Of a stretch of DNA of 64,000 bases, positions 46,439 through 56,574 are shown in pieces. The notes below the pieces were generated by a model that saw only the letters and a program-made list of their open reading frames with translations, had not been told where the DNA came from and did no database searches. Where the stretch lies: contig CALMIK010000063.1 in NCBI GenBank assembly GCA_937863995.1, positions 1-64,000 of the forward strand, given 5' to 3'. A program made the translations under genes and the position numbers. How positions within the stretch are numbered: position 1 is the first letter of the stretch; each line of letters opens with the position of its first letter. The DNA is from an uncultured Chelatococcus sp. GTDB lineage: Bacteria; Pseudomonadota; Alphaproteobacteria; Rhizobiales; Beijerinckiaceae.

Positions 46439-47461
46439 TCAGTCCGCCGAAACGGCCAGTCCGTTGTCCAGGGCCTGCTGGCGCAGGTTGATCTGCGGCC
46501 TGGCGCCGATCTGCCGGATGACGTGCGCCGCCGCCAGCGCCCCGTGGTGGGCGGCGGTGCGCAGGTCGAGGTTCTGCGACAGGCCGAACAGGAAGCCGGC
46601 GGCGAACAGGTCGCCCGCGCCGGTGGAATCCACCACCGTTTCCACCGGATAGGCGGGCACGGCGAGCGTTTCCTCGCGGCTGACGACGAGCGCGCCCTTC
46701 TCGGAGCGGGTGACGACGCCCAGCACGCTCTCCTCGCGCAGCGCCTCGACGGCGGCGTCGAAGTCGGAGCTTTCATAGAGGCTCTTCAGCTCGGTCTCGT
46801 TGGCGAACACGATGTCCACCGTGCCGGTGCGCAGCAGGCCGATGAACTCCTCGCGGTAGCGCTCGACGCAGAAAGCGTCGGAGAGCGTCAGCGCCACCTG
46901 CCTGCCGGCACCGTGGGCGATGCGCGCCGCGGCGACGAAGGCGTCCTTGGCCTGCGGCGGGTCCCACAGGTAGCCTTCGAGATAGACGATGGACGACGCC
47001 TCGACCGTGTCGCGGTCGATGTCGGCGGGGGTGAGGTGCTGGCTGGCGCCGAGATAGGTGCTCATGGTGCGCTCGCCGTCCGGCGTCACGGCGATGAGGC
47101 ACATGGCGGTCGCCGGCCCATCCTTGGCGGCGGCGGTGGGGAAGGCGACGTCGAGCGAGCGGATGTCGTGGGCGAAGCGCGCGCCCGCGTCGTCGTCCTT
47201 CACCTTGCCGATGAAGGCGGGCTTCGCGCCGAGCGACGCGAGCCCGGCGATGGTGTTGGCGGCGCTGCCGCCGGAGGTGTGCGTCACCGGCCCGAAAGCC
47301 GCGAACAGCGCCCGGGCGCGGTCCTCGTCGATGAGCTGCATGGAGCCCTTGACGAGGTTCTGCGCCACGAGGAAGTCATCCTCGGCGCGGGCGATCACGT
47401 CGACGATGGCGTTGCCGATTCCGAGCACATCGTAGCGGGCTGTCATTGGGCTGGCTGTCAT
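46439..47461 (-). CDS. PfkB-family kinase, adenosine kinase type
   Basis: The 340-residue ribokinase-fold enzyme opens YDVLGIGNAIVDVIARAED, has SGGSAANTIAGLASLGAKPAFIGKV and PfkB signature 2 DSTGAGDLFAAGFLFGL with the catalytic Asp. This combination matches the alphaproteobacterial adenosine kinases that salvage adenosine to AMP, though other nucleoside or sugar substrates are possible. AGGACA precedes ATG 47461; ATG 47446 is an alternative. It follows fabI on the same strand. Confidence 0.87.
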   Translation of the reverse strand: MTASPMTARYDVLGIGNAIVDVIARAEDDFLVAQNLVKGSMQLIDEDRARALFAAFGPVTHTSGGSAANTIAGLASLGAKPAFIGKVKDDDAGARFAHDIRSLDVAFPTAAAKDGPATAMCLIAVTPDGERTMSTYLGASQHLTPADIDRDTVEASSIVYLEGYLWDPPQAKDAFVAAARIAHGAGRQVALTLSDAFCVERYREEFIGLLRTGTVDIVFANETELKSLYESSDFDAAVEALREESVLGVVTRSEKGALVVSREETLAVPAYPVETVVDSTGAGDLFAAGFLFGLSQNLDLRTAAHHGALAAAHVIRQIGARPQINLRQQALDNGLAVSAD

Positions 47462-47573
47462 GTCGTGTCCTGTTCCGTGGCCACATGGGAGGCGCCGCGC
47501 GTGCGCATCCCATGCGGGTAGGGCGAAACAGGGCGTGAAGTCAACCGTATAACGTGGCCCGCGACGCGGCGGC

Positions 47574-48338
47574 TCAGCCGATGATGTTGTAGCCGGCGTC
47601 GATGTAGATGAGCTGGCCGGTGATGTTGTGGGCGCGGTCAGAGGCGAGGAAGGCGGCCATGGCGCCCACGTCGTCCGGCGTGGCCAGGCGGCGCAGGGGC
47701 GCGCGCTCGATGGCGTGCTGCAGCAGCTCATCGAAATCGCCGATGCCGGAAGCGGCGCGGGTCAGCATCGGGCCGGGCGACAGCGTGTTCACCGTGATGT
47801 TCTTCTGGCCGAGCTCGGCGGCGAGCTGGCGGGTGGTGGCCTCGAGGGCGGCCTTCACCGGGCCCATCAGGTTGTAGTGCTCGACGACCTTCTCGGCGCC
47901 GTAGAAGCTCATGGTCATCACCGAACCGCCGTTCTTGAACAGCGGCTCCGAGTGGCGCACCAGGCGGATCAGCGAGTGCACCGAGATATCGACGGCGATC
48001 TGCATGCCTTCCAGCGAGGAATCCACCACGCGTCCGTGCAGGTCCTCGCCCGGAGCGAAGGCGATGGAGTGCACCAGCGTGTCGAGCACGCCCCAGCGCT
48101 CGGCGATGGTATGGAACAGCGCCTCGGTCTGCGCCTCGTCGCGCACGTCAAGCGGCAGGAAGATCGGCGCGTCGATCGATTCGGCCAGCGGCTCGACGTA
48201 GGGCCGGGCCTTTTCGTTGAGATAGGTCAGCGCGACGTGCGCTCCAGCCTCGTGCAGCGCCTTGGCAACGCCCCACGCGATGGAGTGCTCGTTGGCGACG
48301 CCAACGACGAGAGCATGCTTGTTGGACAGATCGGTCAT
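47574..48338 (-). CDS. fabI: Enoyl-[acyl-carrier-protein] reductase (NADH)
   Basis: Reduces enoyl-ACP in the last step of each fatty-acid elongation cycle; triclosan target. The 254-residue SDR-fold enzyme has [38 protein letters not shown], the active-site Y-x6-K in [25 protein letters not shown] and [15 protein letters not shown]. Alphaproteobacteria often carry two FabI paralogues; only one is in the window. Confidence 0.94.
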   Translation of the reverse strand: MTDLSNKHALVVGVANEHSIAWGVAKALHEAGAHVALTYLNEKARPYVEPLAESIDAPIFLPLDVRDEAQTEALFHTIAERWGVLDTLVHSIAFAPGEDLHGRVVDSSLEGMQIAVDISVHSLIRLVRHSEPLFKNGGSVMTMSFYGAEKVVEHYNLMGPVKAALEATTRQLAAELGQKNITVNTLSPGPMLTRAASGIGDFDELLQHAIERAPLRRLATPDDVGAMAAFLASDRAHNITGQLIYIDAGYNIIG

Positions 48339-48538
48339 ATCGACGGCCCCTCGAAATTGTAGCGATGTCCGAGACTATTGCATGGCTTGCATCAACCATG
48401 ATGACAGCGTTTCACTATATATTGCAACTGCGAAGAGAATGCCGTCGCCATTCCGCCCGCGCCATTTTCCGCGCCGGACGCGGCGGCAGAGGCCCGAAGG
48501 CCCTTTCCACGCGGCATAAACAGGCCCATATTCCCGCC

Positions 48539-51259
48539 ATGGCCAGCACACCAAAAAATCCCCGCGGTTCTGCATCCGGCGCGGGCGGCTCCGGGCGCGC
48601 ATCGCGGGCGAGCAAGCCGCCGGTGACGCCGCTCGACCCGTTCCTGGCCGACCTGCTCAACCCGGCGCTCAACGTGCGGCGCGGCGCGGCGCAGGACGGT
48701 ATTGAGCAGGGCGGTTTCGAGCGGGGCGGTTTCGAGGAAGCGCCGCAGGCCGGCTACCGCATCGCGGGCGAGCCCGTTTCCGATCCCGAGCTCGCGGCGA
48801 AGCTCGGCCTCGCCGGGGACGAGCCGCCGCGCAAGCCCGTGCACAGGCGCAGCAAGGATGTCGCCGCCACCCAGGCCGCCTCGCTCGCCGCGCCGGGGTC
48901 GGGCGTGTCCGCCACCGTCGACGCGCTGACGCGGCTGCTGGAGGACGGCAATCCCTTCATCAAGAATGGCGAGGTGTGGACGCCGCACCGGCCCGAGCGG
49001 CCGGAAAAGTCGGAAGGCGGCATCCGCTTCCGCATGCAGGCGGATTTCGAGCCCGCCGGCGACCAGCCGACCGCCATCGCCGAGCTGGTGAAAGGCGTGC
49101 GCGAGGATGAACGCGACCAGGTGCTGCTCGGCGTCACCGGGTCGGGCAAGACGTTCACCATGGCGAAGATCATCGAGGAGACCCAGCGCCCGGCGCTCAT
49201 CCTCGCGCCCAACAAGACGCTCGCCGCCCAGCTCTACGGCGAGTTCAGGAGCTTCTTTCCCGACAACGCGGTCGAGTACTTCGTCTCCTACTACGACTAT
49301 TACCAGCCCGAAGCGTACGTGCCGCGTTCGGACACGTATATCGAGAAGGAATCGTCGATCAACGAGCAGATCGACCGCATGCGCCACGCCGCCACCCGCG
49401 CCTTGCTGGAGCGCGACGACGTCATCATCGTCGCTTCCGTCTCCTGCATCTACGGTATAGGCTCGGTCGAGACCTACACCGCCATGACCTTCTCGGTGAA
49501 GGTGGAGGAGCGCATCGAGCAGCGTCAGCTCATCGCCGATCTCGTGGCCCTGCAATACAAGCGCACCGGCGGCGACTTCACCCGCGGCACCTTCCGCGTG
49601 CGTGGCGACGTCATCGAGGTGTTCCCGGCTCACTACGAGGACCGGGCCTGGCGCATCTCGCTGTTCGGCGACGAGGTGGAGTCCATCGCCGAGTTCGATC
49701 CGCTCACCGGCGCCAAGACCGCCGATCTCGGCTTCGTTAAGCTCTACGCCAACTCGCATTACGTGACGCCGCGCCCCACGCTGCTCCAGTCCATCAAGGG
49801 CATGAAGGAGGAGATGCGCGTGCGCGTCGAGGAGCTCACCCGCATGGGCCGCCTGCTGGAGGCGCAGCGGCTGGAACAGCGCACCGTCTTCGACATGGAG
49901 ATGATGGAGGCCACCGGCTCCTGCGCCGGCATCGAGAATTACTCGCGCTATCTCACCGGCCGCAAGCCGGGCGAGCCGCCGCCGACGCTGTTCGAATACC
50001 TGCCCGACAACGCCCTCGTGTTCACCGACGAAAGCCACGTCACCGTGCCGCAGATCGGCGGCATGTACCGGGGCGACTTTCGCCGCAAGGCGACGCTGGC
50101 CGAATACGGCTTCCGCCTGCCGTCCTGCATGGACAACCGCCCGCTGCGCTTCGAGGAATGGGACGCCATGCGCCCGCAGTCCGTCCATGTGTCGGCGACG
50201 CCGGGAAAGTGGGAGATGGAGCGCACCGGCGGCGTGTTCGTGGAGCAGGTCATCCGCCCCACCGGCCTCGTCGACCCGCCGGTGGAGATCCGGCCCGCCC
50301 GCGCGCAGGTCGACGACCTGCTGGGCGAGGTGCGCGACACGGCTGCGAAGGGCTACCGCACGCTGGTGACGGTGCTCACCAAGCGCATGGCCGAGGACCT
50401 CACCGAATACCTGCACGAGAACGGCGTGCGCGTGCGCTACATGCACTCGGATATCGACACGCTGGAGCGCATCGAGATCATCCGCGACCTCAGGCTTGGC
50501 GCTTTCGACGTGCTCGTGGGCATCAACCTGTTGCGCGAGGGCCTCGACATTCCCGAATGCGCGCTGGTCGCCATTCTCGATGCCGACAAGGAAGGCTTCC
50601 TGCGCTCCGAGACGTCGCTTGTGCAGACCATCGGCCGCGCGGCCCGCAACGCGGACGGGCGCGTCATCTGCTACGCGGACAAGGTGACGGGTTCGCTGGA
50701 GCGCGCGATGGCGGAAACCAACCGCCGCCGCGCCCGCCAGCTCGCCTACAATACGGAGCACGGCATCACGCCGCAGAGCGTGAAGAAGCGCATCGGCGAC
50801 ATTCTCGATTCGGTCTACGAGCGCGACCACGTCACCGTGGACACCGGGCTCGCCGGCAAGGTCGCGGTGGGGCACAACCTCAAGACCGTCCTTGCCGATC
50901 TCGACAAGCGCATGCGCGCGGCGGCGGCCGACCTCGAGTTCGAGACGGCGGCGCGGCTTCGCGACGAGATCAAGCGCCTGCAGGCGACCGAGCTTGCCAT
51001 CGCCGACGATCCGTTGGCGCGCCAGGAGTCGGTCGAAGACCGGGCCGGCAGCTACGCCGGGGCGCGCAAGTATGGCGCGGCGGGCAATCTGCCGCCCGAC
51101 GGGGCCGCCCGCGCCCGCAAGCCCACGCTGGACGAGATGGGACCGGGTAGGGAATCCACGCCGCTCGGCGCGCAGGACTTCAAGCCGCGCTCCACCGGCG
51201 GCTGGCCCGGCAAGACCACCGTCAAGAAGGGCGGCCGGCGCAAGACGAAACCGCAGTAG
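48539..51259 (+). CDS. uvrB: UvrABC excinuclease subunit B
   Basis: DNA damage verification helicase of nucleotide excision repair. The 906-residue protein has Walker [17 protein letters not shown], the beta-hairpin region [26 protein letters not shown] (motif II), motif [11 protein letters not shown] and the C-terminal UVR helix ([24 protein letters not shown]) that binds UvrC. It is longer than E. coli UvrB because of a roughly 155-residue low-complexity N-terminal extension and about 90 C-terminal residues, common in Hyphomicrobiales. ATG 48539 is the likely start; the frame is open for 58 more codons. I saw no GTTC-N7-GTTC LexA site upstream. Confidence 0.96.
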   Translation: MASTPKNPRGSASGAGGSGRASRASKPPVTPLDPFLADLLNPALNVRRGAAQDGIEQGGFERGGFEEAPQAGYRIAGEPVSDPELAAKLGLAGDEPPRKPVHRRSKDVAATQAASLAAPGSGVSATVDALTRLLEDGNPFIKNGEVWTPHRPERPEKSEGGIRFRMQADFEPAGDQPTAIAELVKGVREDERDQVLLGVTGSGKTFTMAKIIEETQRPALILAPNKTLAAQLYGEFRSFFPDNAVEYFVSYYDYYQPEAYVPRSDTYIEKESSINEQIDRMRHAATRALLERDDVIIVASVSCIYGIGSVETYTAMTFSVKVEERIEQRQLIADLVALQYKRTGGDFTRGTFRVRGDVIEVFPAHYEDRAWRISLFGDEVESIAEFDPLTGAKTADLGFVKLYANSHYVTPRPTLLQSIKGMKEEMRVRVEELTRMGRLLEAQRLEQRTVFDMEMMEATGSCAGIENYSRYLTGRKPGEPPPTLFEYLPDNALVFTDESHVTVPQIGGMYRGDFRRKATLAEYGFRLPSCMDNRPLRFEEWDAMRPQSVHVSATPGKWEMERTGGVFVEQVIRPTGLVDPPVEIRPARAQVDDLLGEVRDTAAKGYRTLVTVLTKRMAEDLTEYLHENGVRVRYMHSDIDTLERIEIIRDLRLGAFDVLVGINLLREGLDIPECALVAILDADKEGFLRSETSLVQTIGRAARNADGRVICYADKVTGSLERAMAETNRRRARQLAYNTEHGITPQSVKKRIGDILDSVYERDHVTVDTGLAGKVAVGHNLKTVLADLDKRMRAAAADLEFETAARLRDEIKRLQATELAIADDPLARQESVEDRAGSYAGARKYGAAGNLPPDGAARARKPTLDEMGPGRESTPLGAQDFKPRSTGGWPGKTTVKKGGRRKTKPQ

Positions 51260-51500
51260 CAAAGCGCGGGGCCGCATCCGGGTTGGCGTGCGAACTGGCG
51301 ACTTGTGGCGAGATGCGATCCCGCATGAAAGCGCGCTGACGTCAGTGATGTCGTTTTTTCGACAAAAACGCCCTTTATGTCCGAATGCGTCCGCTCATTG
51401 TTGAGCGTTCTCTGGCCTGCGGGTATCCGCGCGCCGGAAGTTGGACTTGCTCAAGTCGTTGATTTAACACTATTAAAATCGATTTTGAAGGCCGAACGAT

Positions 51501-51908
51501 ATGTCGTTGATTCCCGCTGGCGGCTATTCCGGCCATGGCACAAACTATCCGTTGATGGCGGTGTCCGCCATGGACCGCAACGGCGGCGGTAGCAGAACCG
51601 TTCGCTGGATGCAGAGTGGTGCGTGGGTCGGCGGCGTCGTGGGGTCCGTCCTCGGCGGCAAGCTGGCGGAAATCGGCGTTTCGCCCCTCACGATCTTCGT
51701 GCTGGCCAACGAAGGCAATCCGCGATCGCTGGTCGCGACCGCCTCCGGCGTGGGAGAACTCGCCGGCACGACGGTAGCCGGCACGGCAGGCGCTTTGATC
51801 GGCGCGACGGCCGCCGCGGCAGTCAACCTGACGGGGTATCTCGGCTGCCAGCTGGGCCGTCTGGCGTTCACCGCCTTCGAGTACGCCACAGGCCCCAAGC
51901 GTTCGTAA
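51501..51908 (+). CDS. Hypothetical glycine-zipper-like protein
   Basis: The 135-residue protein has two Gly/Ala-rich hydrophobic stretches (GAWVGGVVGSVLGGKLAEIG and GTTVAGTAGALIGATAAAAV) with GxxxG spacing that suggests membrane insertion or pairing of helices. No signal peptide or named family was recognised. A weak ribosome site (AAGGCCG) precedes the ATG, and an AT-rich promoter-like stretch (TTGGAC at 51441, TTTAAC at 51463) lies upstream. It is convergent with the Tim44-domain gene. Confidence 0.6.
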   Translation: MSLIPAGGYSGHGTNYPLMAVSAMDRNGGGSRTVRWMQSGAWVGGVVGSVLGGKLAEIGVSPLTIFVLANEGNPRSLVATASGVGELAGTTVAGTAGALIGATAAAAVNLTGYLGCQLGRLAFTAFEYATGPKRS

Positions 51909-51985
51909 ACTCCGTGCAGCAAAGGCGGGCGGCGCGGCGCTGCACCCGTGCAGTCCTGCCGGACCGCACGGGCATGAGCGTGAGA

Positions 51986-52990
51986 TTACGCCTGCTGGAT
52001 AGCCGACACGAGCCAGTCGCCACCGCGCATGCGGCGGAAAGTCCAGATTTCCGTCACCGTTACCGGGTTGGCCGGATCGCCGTCGACCAGCGCGTTCGTG
52101 GCGCGGTCGAAGGTGGCGTCGCGCAGCGAGAACTTCATCGACACGGTCGCGTAGTCGCTGTCGCTTTCACGCCATGATTCCGACAGGTCGCCCTGCAGGA
52201 AGTTGACGTCCGAGACGCGGTTCACCACGCCGTTGGAGGCATTGGCGGTCAGCTCCTCGCCGAGATAGGACGCGACCTCGGGCGTGGCATAACGGCGGAG
52301 CGCCGAAAAATCCTCGCGCGAGTAGGCGTCCTGCGTCTCGTGCAGCAGGCGCTCGAAGGCTGCATAGTCGGCGTCGACGATGTCCACCGGCTGCGCGGCA
52401 GCCGCCTGTCCGCGGCGTGCGCCTGCAGCAGCGCCCGCGCCGAGCCCCGACAGGCCGGAAGGCCCGCGTCCGCCGGCGCCGGGCGTTGCCTGACGCGCAT
52501 AAGCATTGTCCTGCGGCCCGCCGGCGGTCGCCATCTGGCGGCGGCGGAACCAGTTGAGAGCGAAGCGCGCCAGCAGCACGATCAGGCCGATCTGCAGCAA
52601 CAGGCCGAGCAGCGAGCCGAAGCCGGAGAAACCGCCGAACAGGCCTGAGCCCGACAGCAGCCCGAACAGGCCAGCGCCGAGCAGGCCGCCCATCAGCGCG
52701 CCGCCGAAACCGCCGCCGAAGAAGCCGGGACGCTGCGCCCCGGCCGCGTTCTGCTGACCGGCGCGGGGAGCGGCATTGGCGGCGGCGTTGGGCGCCTGCT
52801 GGGGCGTCGCCGAGCGCTGGATGGGCGCGGCCGTCGGCGCGGTGTTGGTGGGGGCGGGAGCGTTGTAGGTGCGTGTGCCACGGCTGCCGAAGCTGCCGCC
52901 GCGGCCCACGCGGGCCTCGGCGATTCCGGCCGTCAGGAACAGGGCGGCGGCTACAGCGGCCAAAACGCGGCCTCGGCGGGACAATGACAT
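51986..52990 (-). CDS. Tim44-domain protein, exported or membrane-anchored
   Basis: The 334-residue protein has a signal peptide (RRGRVLAAVAAALFLTAGIAEA), a Gly/Ala/Pro/Asn-rich segment, a strongly hydrophobic glycine-rich region (GALMGGLLGAGLFGLLSGSGLF, then LLLQIGLIVLLARFALNWF) and a C-terminal Tim44/calcineurin-like fold (about 200-334, ending VTVTEIWTFRRMRGGDWLVSAIQ). Family members resemble the mitochondrial import component but their bacterial role is not settled. ATG 52990 has GAGGTGAG upstream. Divergent from the citrate-lyase-like gene. Confidence 0.88.
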   Translation of the reverse strand: MSLSRRGRVLAAVAAALFLTAGIAEARVGRGGSFGSRGTRTYNAPAPTNTAPTAAPIQRSATPQQAPNAAANAAPRAGQQNAAGAQRPGFFGGGFGGALMGGLLGAGLFGLLSGSGLFGGFSGFGSLLGLLLQIGLIVLLARFALNWFRRRQMATAGGPQDNAYARQATPGAGGRGPSGLSGLGAGAAAGARRGQAAAAQPVDIVDADYAAFERLLHETQDAYSREDFSALRRYATPEVASYLGEELTANASNGVVNRVSDVNFLQGDLSESWRESDSDYATVSMKFSLRDATFDRATNALVDGDPANPVTVTEIWTFRRMRGGDWLVSAIQQA

Positions 52991-53178
52991 CAGGATCTCA
53001 CCTCGTTGAATCGGTTGGATGTTCGGACGACGCCCGGTAGTGTCGCAGGCACCGCCTTTCGTATGAGCCGAATATGGTGTGAAATACATGACATTAAAAG
53101 CTTGGCGGCTGCGCGACGGCGCATTTTTGCCTCCAGCCAGCGAACTTTTGATCGCTGCCCGCCCTTGAAGGAGCCGGA

Positions 53179-53985
53179 ATGACGAACCGCCTGCGCTCGT
53201 TGCTGCATGTCCCCATTGCCGATGTCCCGATTGTCGATGTCCTGCTGTTCGATGGACCGGATGCCGTGACCGCACGTGGCGATCTCGCGCGGACCGTGGC
53301 GGACGCCCTCGTCATCGACATCTCGGGCGGTATGCCGCATGCCGATGATTCGCGGGGGCGCGCGGTGGCGGATCTCGTGCGCACTCTTGTCCAGAATGCG
53401 CGTGCGCGGGTTTTCGTGCGCGTGAGCGGCGTCGCTTCCGGCAGGCTGGAAGCGGATCTCGCTCTGGTTCTGCCGTCGCGTCCCTTCGGCGTGATGCTTG
53501 CGGATGTCGCCGGCCCCATCGATGTCGAGGAACTCGGCGCCCGCCTGCGCGTCAGCGAGGCGGAGCTGGGCCGTGCCGATGGCGAAACGCGGATCATCCC
53601 TGTTCTCGGCACCCCAGCGGGCGTTCTCTCGCTCGCGGGGGGCGCGGCCTGGCCGTTGGCGCGCATCGCCGCTATGGCATGGGAACCGCCGCTCGCGCCG
53701 GAGATTACGCCCGCCGGATTGCCTGATTTCGCCTTCAACGGCGCAGCGCGGCTCGCCCGCAATCTGACGGCGCTTGCGGCGGCCCGCGCCGGCGTGCCCG
53801 CCATCGACCCGCTTCCCGAGACGGTTCAGGCGGACGATGCCTTCCGCCACGCGTGCCTCGCGGCGCGGCACGAGGGAATCGGCGGCCGGATGGTGCGCAA
53901 CGCGGCGCAGGCGGTTATCGCCGACGCTGCCTTCGCTCGGGAGAACGGCGGGCAATGTAGCGAAAATGAGACGCACGTGCCGTAA
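53179..53985 (+). CDS. HpcH/HpaI (CitE-like) aldolase-family protein with degenerate active site
   Basis: The 268-residue protein follows the CitE TIM-barrel pattern (RSLLHVP, ADALVIDISGGM, RVFVRVSG, GVMLADVAGPIDVEEL, IIPVLGTPAGVLSL, IAAMAWEPPLAPEI). At each catalytic position of true CoA lyases the residue is changed: DLED is ISGG, RxN is RVS, the PKVE strand is ADVA, and the metal-binding Glu is Gly. It is probably a non-enzymatic or differently acting relative. GAAGGAG precedes the ATG. It is isolated and divergent from the Tim44 gene. Confidence 0.75.
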   Translation: MTNRLRSLLHVPIADVPIVDVLLFDGPDAVTARGDLARTVADALVIDISGGMPHADDSRGRAVADLVRTLVQNARARVFVRVSGVASGRLEADLALVLPSRPFGVMLADVAGPIDVEELGARLRVSEAELGRADGETRIIPVLGTPAGVLSLAGGAAWPLARIAAMAWEPPLAPEITPAGLPDFAFNGAARLARNLTALAAARAGVPAIDPLPETVQADDAFRHACLAARHEGIGGRMVRNAAQAVIADAAFARENGGQCSENETHVP

Positions 53986-54298
53986 AGTAAGGCCGTACAG
54001 GAGAATGGCGTCCGCGCGCCTTGCATTCACGCTTGAGTAAGGCAATCACTGTAGCAACGATTTCTGCCGGTGCTTCGCGCCGGCGGGGTGCCGTTGTGCC
54101 GCCCGCTTGCCGAGCGATGCGCGCAACCCACTCTCGTTTCTGTCATTTTCTGCAATTTGCGTTCAATCCGGTGCTCAAGCCAAACGCAAGCTGCTATAGT
54201 GCCGCGCGTCGGGAATTCGGTGGGTGGGCTGGCCTGTTTCAGCCGATCTGCGTCAGCCAAGCTGCTTCAGCATGGAGTGCGAGTCGATGGGAGCTGTC
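53986..54298. other. Intergenic region before the small secreted-protein gene
   Basis: About 310 bases with no supported gene. Short plus-strand frames here have no ribosome site until the start at 54299. No terminator or operator was recognised. Confidence 0.35.
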
Positions 54299-54805
54299 AT
54301 GCGTTCGTTTATCGCCAGCGGTGCCGTGGCCGCAGCAGTGTTCGCCGCGTTCGTCGCCGGCGCGCCGGCTTCTGCTGCCGATTACGATCGCTACTCCGCG
54401 CCCAAGGCCCGAAAGGCCCGCACCCTGCCCGGCGACGTGCCGCGGGCCGAGGACCGGTTGCTGCCGTTCTCCGGCAACGTGCCCGCCTGTAACGATCCGG
54501 CGGTCCTGCGCCAGATCAGCAGCCGGTTCGCGCATCGTGAGGCGCATTTCTGGAACTCGCCGCTGACGATCCAGAATTTCGACGAAGTCCGCGACGTGGC
54601 GTTCCGGCCGTGGGGCGACTCGTTCATTCCGCGCCGTTTCTGCACCGCCCGAACCTATTTCTCAGACGGTTACCGCCGCACCGTCAACTATTCGGTGCGC
54701 GAGGCGCTGGGGCCGATCGGCATCGGCAGCAACGTGGAATGGTGCGTCGTCGGCCTCGACCGCAACTTCGCCTTCGCTCCGGCCTGCCGCGTCGCTCTGC
54801 CCTGA
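54299..54805 (+). CDS. Small secreted protein of unknown function
   Basis: The 168-residue protein has a signal peptide (MRSFIASGAVAAAVFAAFVAGAPASAA) and a mature domain with cysteines in NVPACNDPAVL, RRFCTARTYF, VEWCVVGLD and APACRVAL (four in all, likely two disulfides). I recall similar short periplasmic proteins in Hyphomicrobiales, but no function. GGGAG five bases upstream favours ATG 54299 over the in-frame ATG at 54287. The next gene, RNase T2, starts 20 bases after its stop, so they may be co-transcribed. Confidence 0.8.
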   Translation: MRSFIASGAVAAAVFAAFVAGAPASAADYDRYSAPKARKARTLPGDVPRAEDRLLPFSGNVPACNDPAVLRQISSRFAHREAHFWNSPLTIQNFDEVRDVAFRPWGDSFIPRRFCTARTYFSDGYRRTVNYSVREALGPIGIGSNVEWCVVGLDRNFAFAPACRVALP

Positions 54806-54825
54806 GCGATAGCGGGAGCAGCCCG

Positions 54826-55533
54826 GTGACGCCTTTCGCATCGCCAGCCGCGCGTCCGCGCCGCGATATTTCGTGGTGGCTGTTGCCCATACTGGCGGTG
54901 TTGCCGCTGGCCGGCCCCGCTCAGGCGCAGACGGCCCGGGGCGCCGCCCCCGGCGCGTTCGATTTCTACGTGCTGGCGTTGTCGTGGTCGCCCGGCTTCT
55001 GCGCCCTCGACGGGCGCGCGGACGATCGGGCGCAGTGTTCCGCCGGCCGGCGCCATGCCTTTGTCGTGCATGGGCTCTGGCCGCAATACGAGCGCGGCTA
55101 TCCGCGCGATTGCTCTGCCGCAGACGATTCCATCCCGCGTAATCCCTCCCGCCGGGCCATGGGCTTCGCCGCCGGCGTCTTTCCCGAGCCCGGTCTCGCC
55201 CGCCACCAGTGGCGGATGCACGGCACCTGTTCCGGCCGCATGCCGGAGGATTATTTTCGCGATACCGCCCGCGCCCGTTCGCTGGTGACCGTGCCCCAGG
55301 CGCTGCAGGGCTTGCGCACCGAGCGGCGCGTATCGCCGGATGCCGTGGAACAGGCTTTCATCGCCGCCAATCCCGGCCTGCAACCCGACATGATCGCCAC
55401 CGCCTGCCAGCGCGGGCGGCTGAAGGAAGTGCGCATCTGCATCAAACGCGATCTGTCGGGTTTTCGCGCCTGCCCCGAAGTCGACCGCAGCGGCTGCCGT
55501 GACCGCGACATCACCGTCGATGCGCCGCAATGA
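54826..55533 (+). CDS. RNase T2-family periplasmic ribonuclease
   Basis: Secreted or periplasmic ribonuclease of 235 residues, related to RNase I. It has a signal peptide (WWLLPILAVLPLAGPAQAQ), the first active-site block AFVVHGLWPQ and the second block HQWRMHGTCSG, and paired cysteines. In the second block the usual pattern is HExxKH; here the Glu is Gln and the Lys is Met, so activity or mechanism may differ. Initiation is GTG 54826 with GGGAG 7 bases upstream; earlier codons in frame overlap the previous gene and are not family-like. Confidence 0.87.
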   Translation: MTPFASPAARPRRDISWWLLPILAVLPLAGPAQAQTARGAAPGAFDFYVLALSWSPGFCALDGRADDRAQCSAGRRHAFVVHGLWPQYERGYPRDCSAADDSIPRNPSRRAMGFAAGVFPEPGLARHQWRMHGTCSGRMPEDYFRDTARARSLVTVPQALQGLRTERRVSPDAVEQAFIAANPGLQPDMIATACQRGRLKEVRICIKRDLSGFRACPEVDRSGCRDRDITVDAPQ

Positions 55534-55660
55534 AGCGCTCTGTTGCGAGAAATAGAGCCGAATGATTTTCGTATCGGTCCCCGATTCAGCGATAATGCCG
55601 ATCGCTTCCCCTGTCGCGCCGGTTGAGCAAGCGGTGAAACTCTGCCATTGATCGGCGACC

Positions 55661-56506
55661 ATGAATTACCGTCACGCCTATCACGCCGGCAATTTCGCCG
55701 ATTGCATGAAACACGCGCTTCTCGCGCGCATCCTGCTGCATCTGGGGCAGAAGGAGGCGGCGTTTCGCGTCATCGACACCCACGCCGGCATCGGCCTTTA
55801 CGATCTGGGCGGTGTGGAGGCCGGCAAGACGCTCGAGTGGGAGGCCGGCATCGGCCGGCTGCAGACCCCGCTCGAGGGTGAAGCCGAGAACCTGCTCGCG
55901 CCTTACCGCGAGGTGCTTGCCGCCGTGCGCGCCCGGTTCGGTGACGCTTTCTACCCCGGCTCCCCCATGGTGGCGGACCACATGCTGCGCCGTCATGACC
56001 GGGCAATCTTCGTTGAAAAGCATCCGGCGGACGTGCGGACGCTCGAGGCGCGCTTCGAACGCGACAGGCGGATAAAAGTCATCGAACTCGATGGCTGGAC
56101 GGCCCTCAAGGCCATGATTCCACCGGTGGAGCGGCGCGGCGTGGTGCTGATCGATCCGCCTTTCGAGGTGGAAGGGGAACTCGTGCACCTGGCGCAGGCC
56201 CTCGTCGAGGCGCGCCGCAAGTGGAACGGCGGCGTGTTCGCCGGCTGGTATCCGATCAAGGACCCGGCGGAGACGGAAGAGTTCGCGGACATCCTGCGCC
56301 GCGCGGAGGTGCCGAAGATCCTGCGCCTCGAACTGTTCGTGGACCGCACCGATGAGCCCAACCGCCTCAACGGCTGTGGCCTCGTGGTCATCAATCCGCC
56401 GTGGAAACTGGCGCAGGAAGCGGAAGTCCTGTTGCCGGCGCTGGCGGAGCGGCTGGCCCGCGGCACGCACGCGGGTTTCCGCTGCGACTGGCTGGCGGGT
56501 GAATAG
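55661..56506 (+). CDS. rlmJ: 23S rRNA (adenine-2030-N6)-methyltransferase
   Basis: Modifies A2030 of 23S rRNA before ribosome assembly is complete. The 281-residue protein starts MNYRHAYHAGNFADCMKHALL, has the SAM-binding VIDTHAGIGLYDL, PGSPMVADHMLR, and the N6-adenine catalytic motif VLIDPPFE (DPPF). It is of usual size and stands alone between RNase T2 and the Omp gene. Confidence 0.94.
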   Translation: MNYRHAYHAGNFADCMKHALLARILLHLGQKEAAFRVIDTHAGIGLYDLGGVEAGKTLEWEAGIGRLQTPLEGEAENLLAPYREVLAAVRARFGDAFYPGSPMVADHMLRRHDRAIFVEKHPADVRTLEARFERDRRIKVIELDGWTALKAMIPPVERRGVVLIDPPFEVEGELVHLAQALVEARRKWNGGVFAGWYPIKDPAETEEFADILRRAEVPKILRLELFVDRTDEPNRLNGCGLVVINPPWKLAQEAEVLLPALAERLARGTHAGFRCDWLAGE

Positions 56507-56574
56507 GGCAGGGCGGTAACGCCTCGGCCACTCCGGACACGATTGCCGTTAGCAGGCTGAGAATGCCAGCCGGA

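Noticed and set aside
48340-48538. Possible SOS (LexA) site upstream of uvrB
   Set aside because: No GTTC-N7-GTTC or mirrored GAAC pair was found in the upstream region.
48392-51277. A 961-codon minus-strand open frame opposite uvrB
   Set aside because: Antisense shadow of uvrB with low-complexity translation and no ribosome site.
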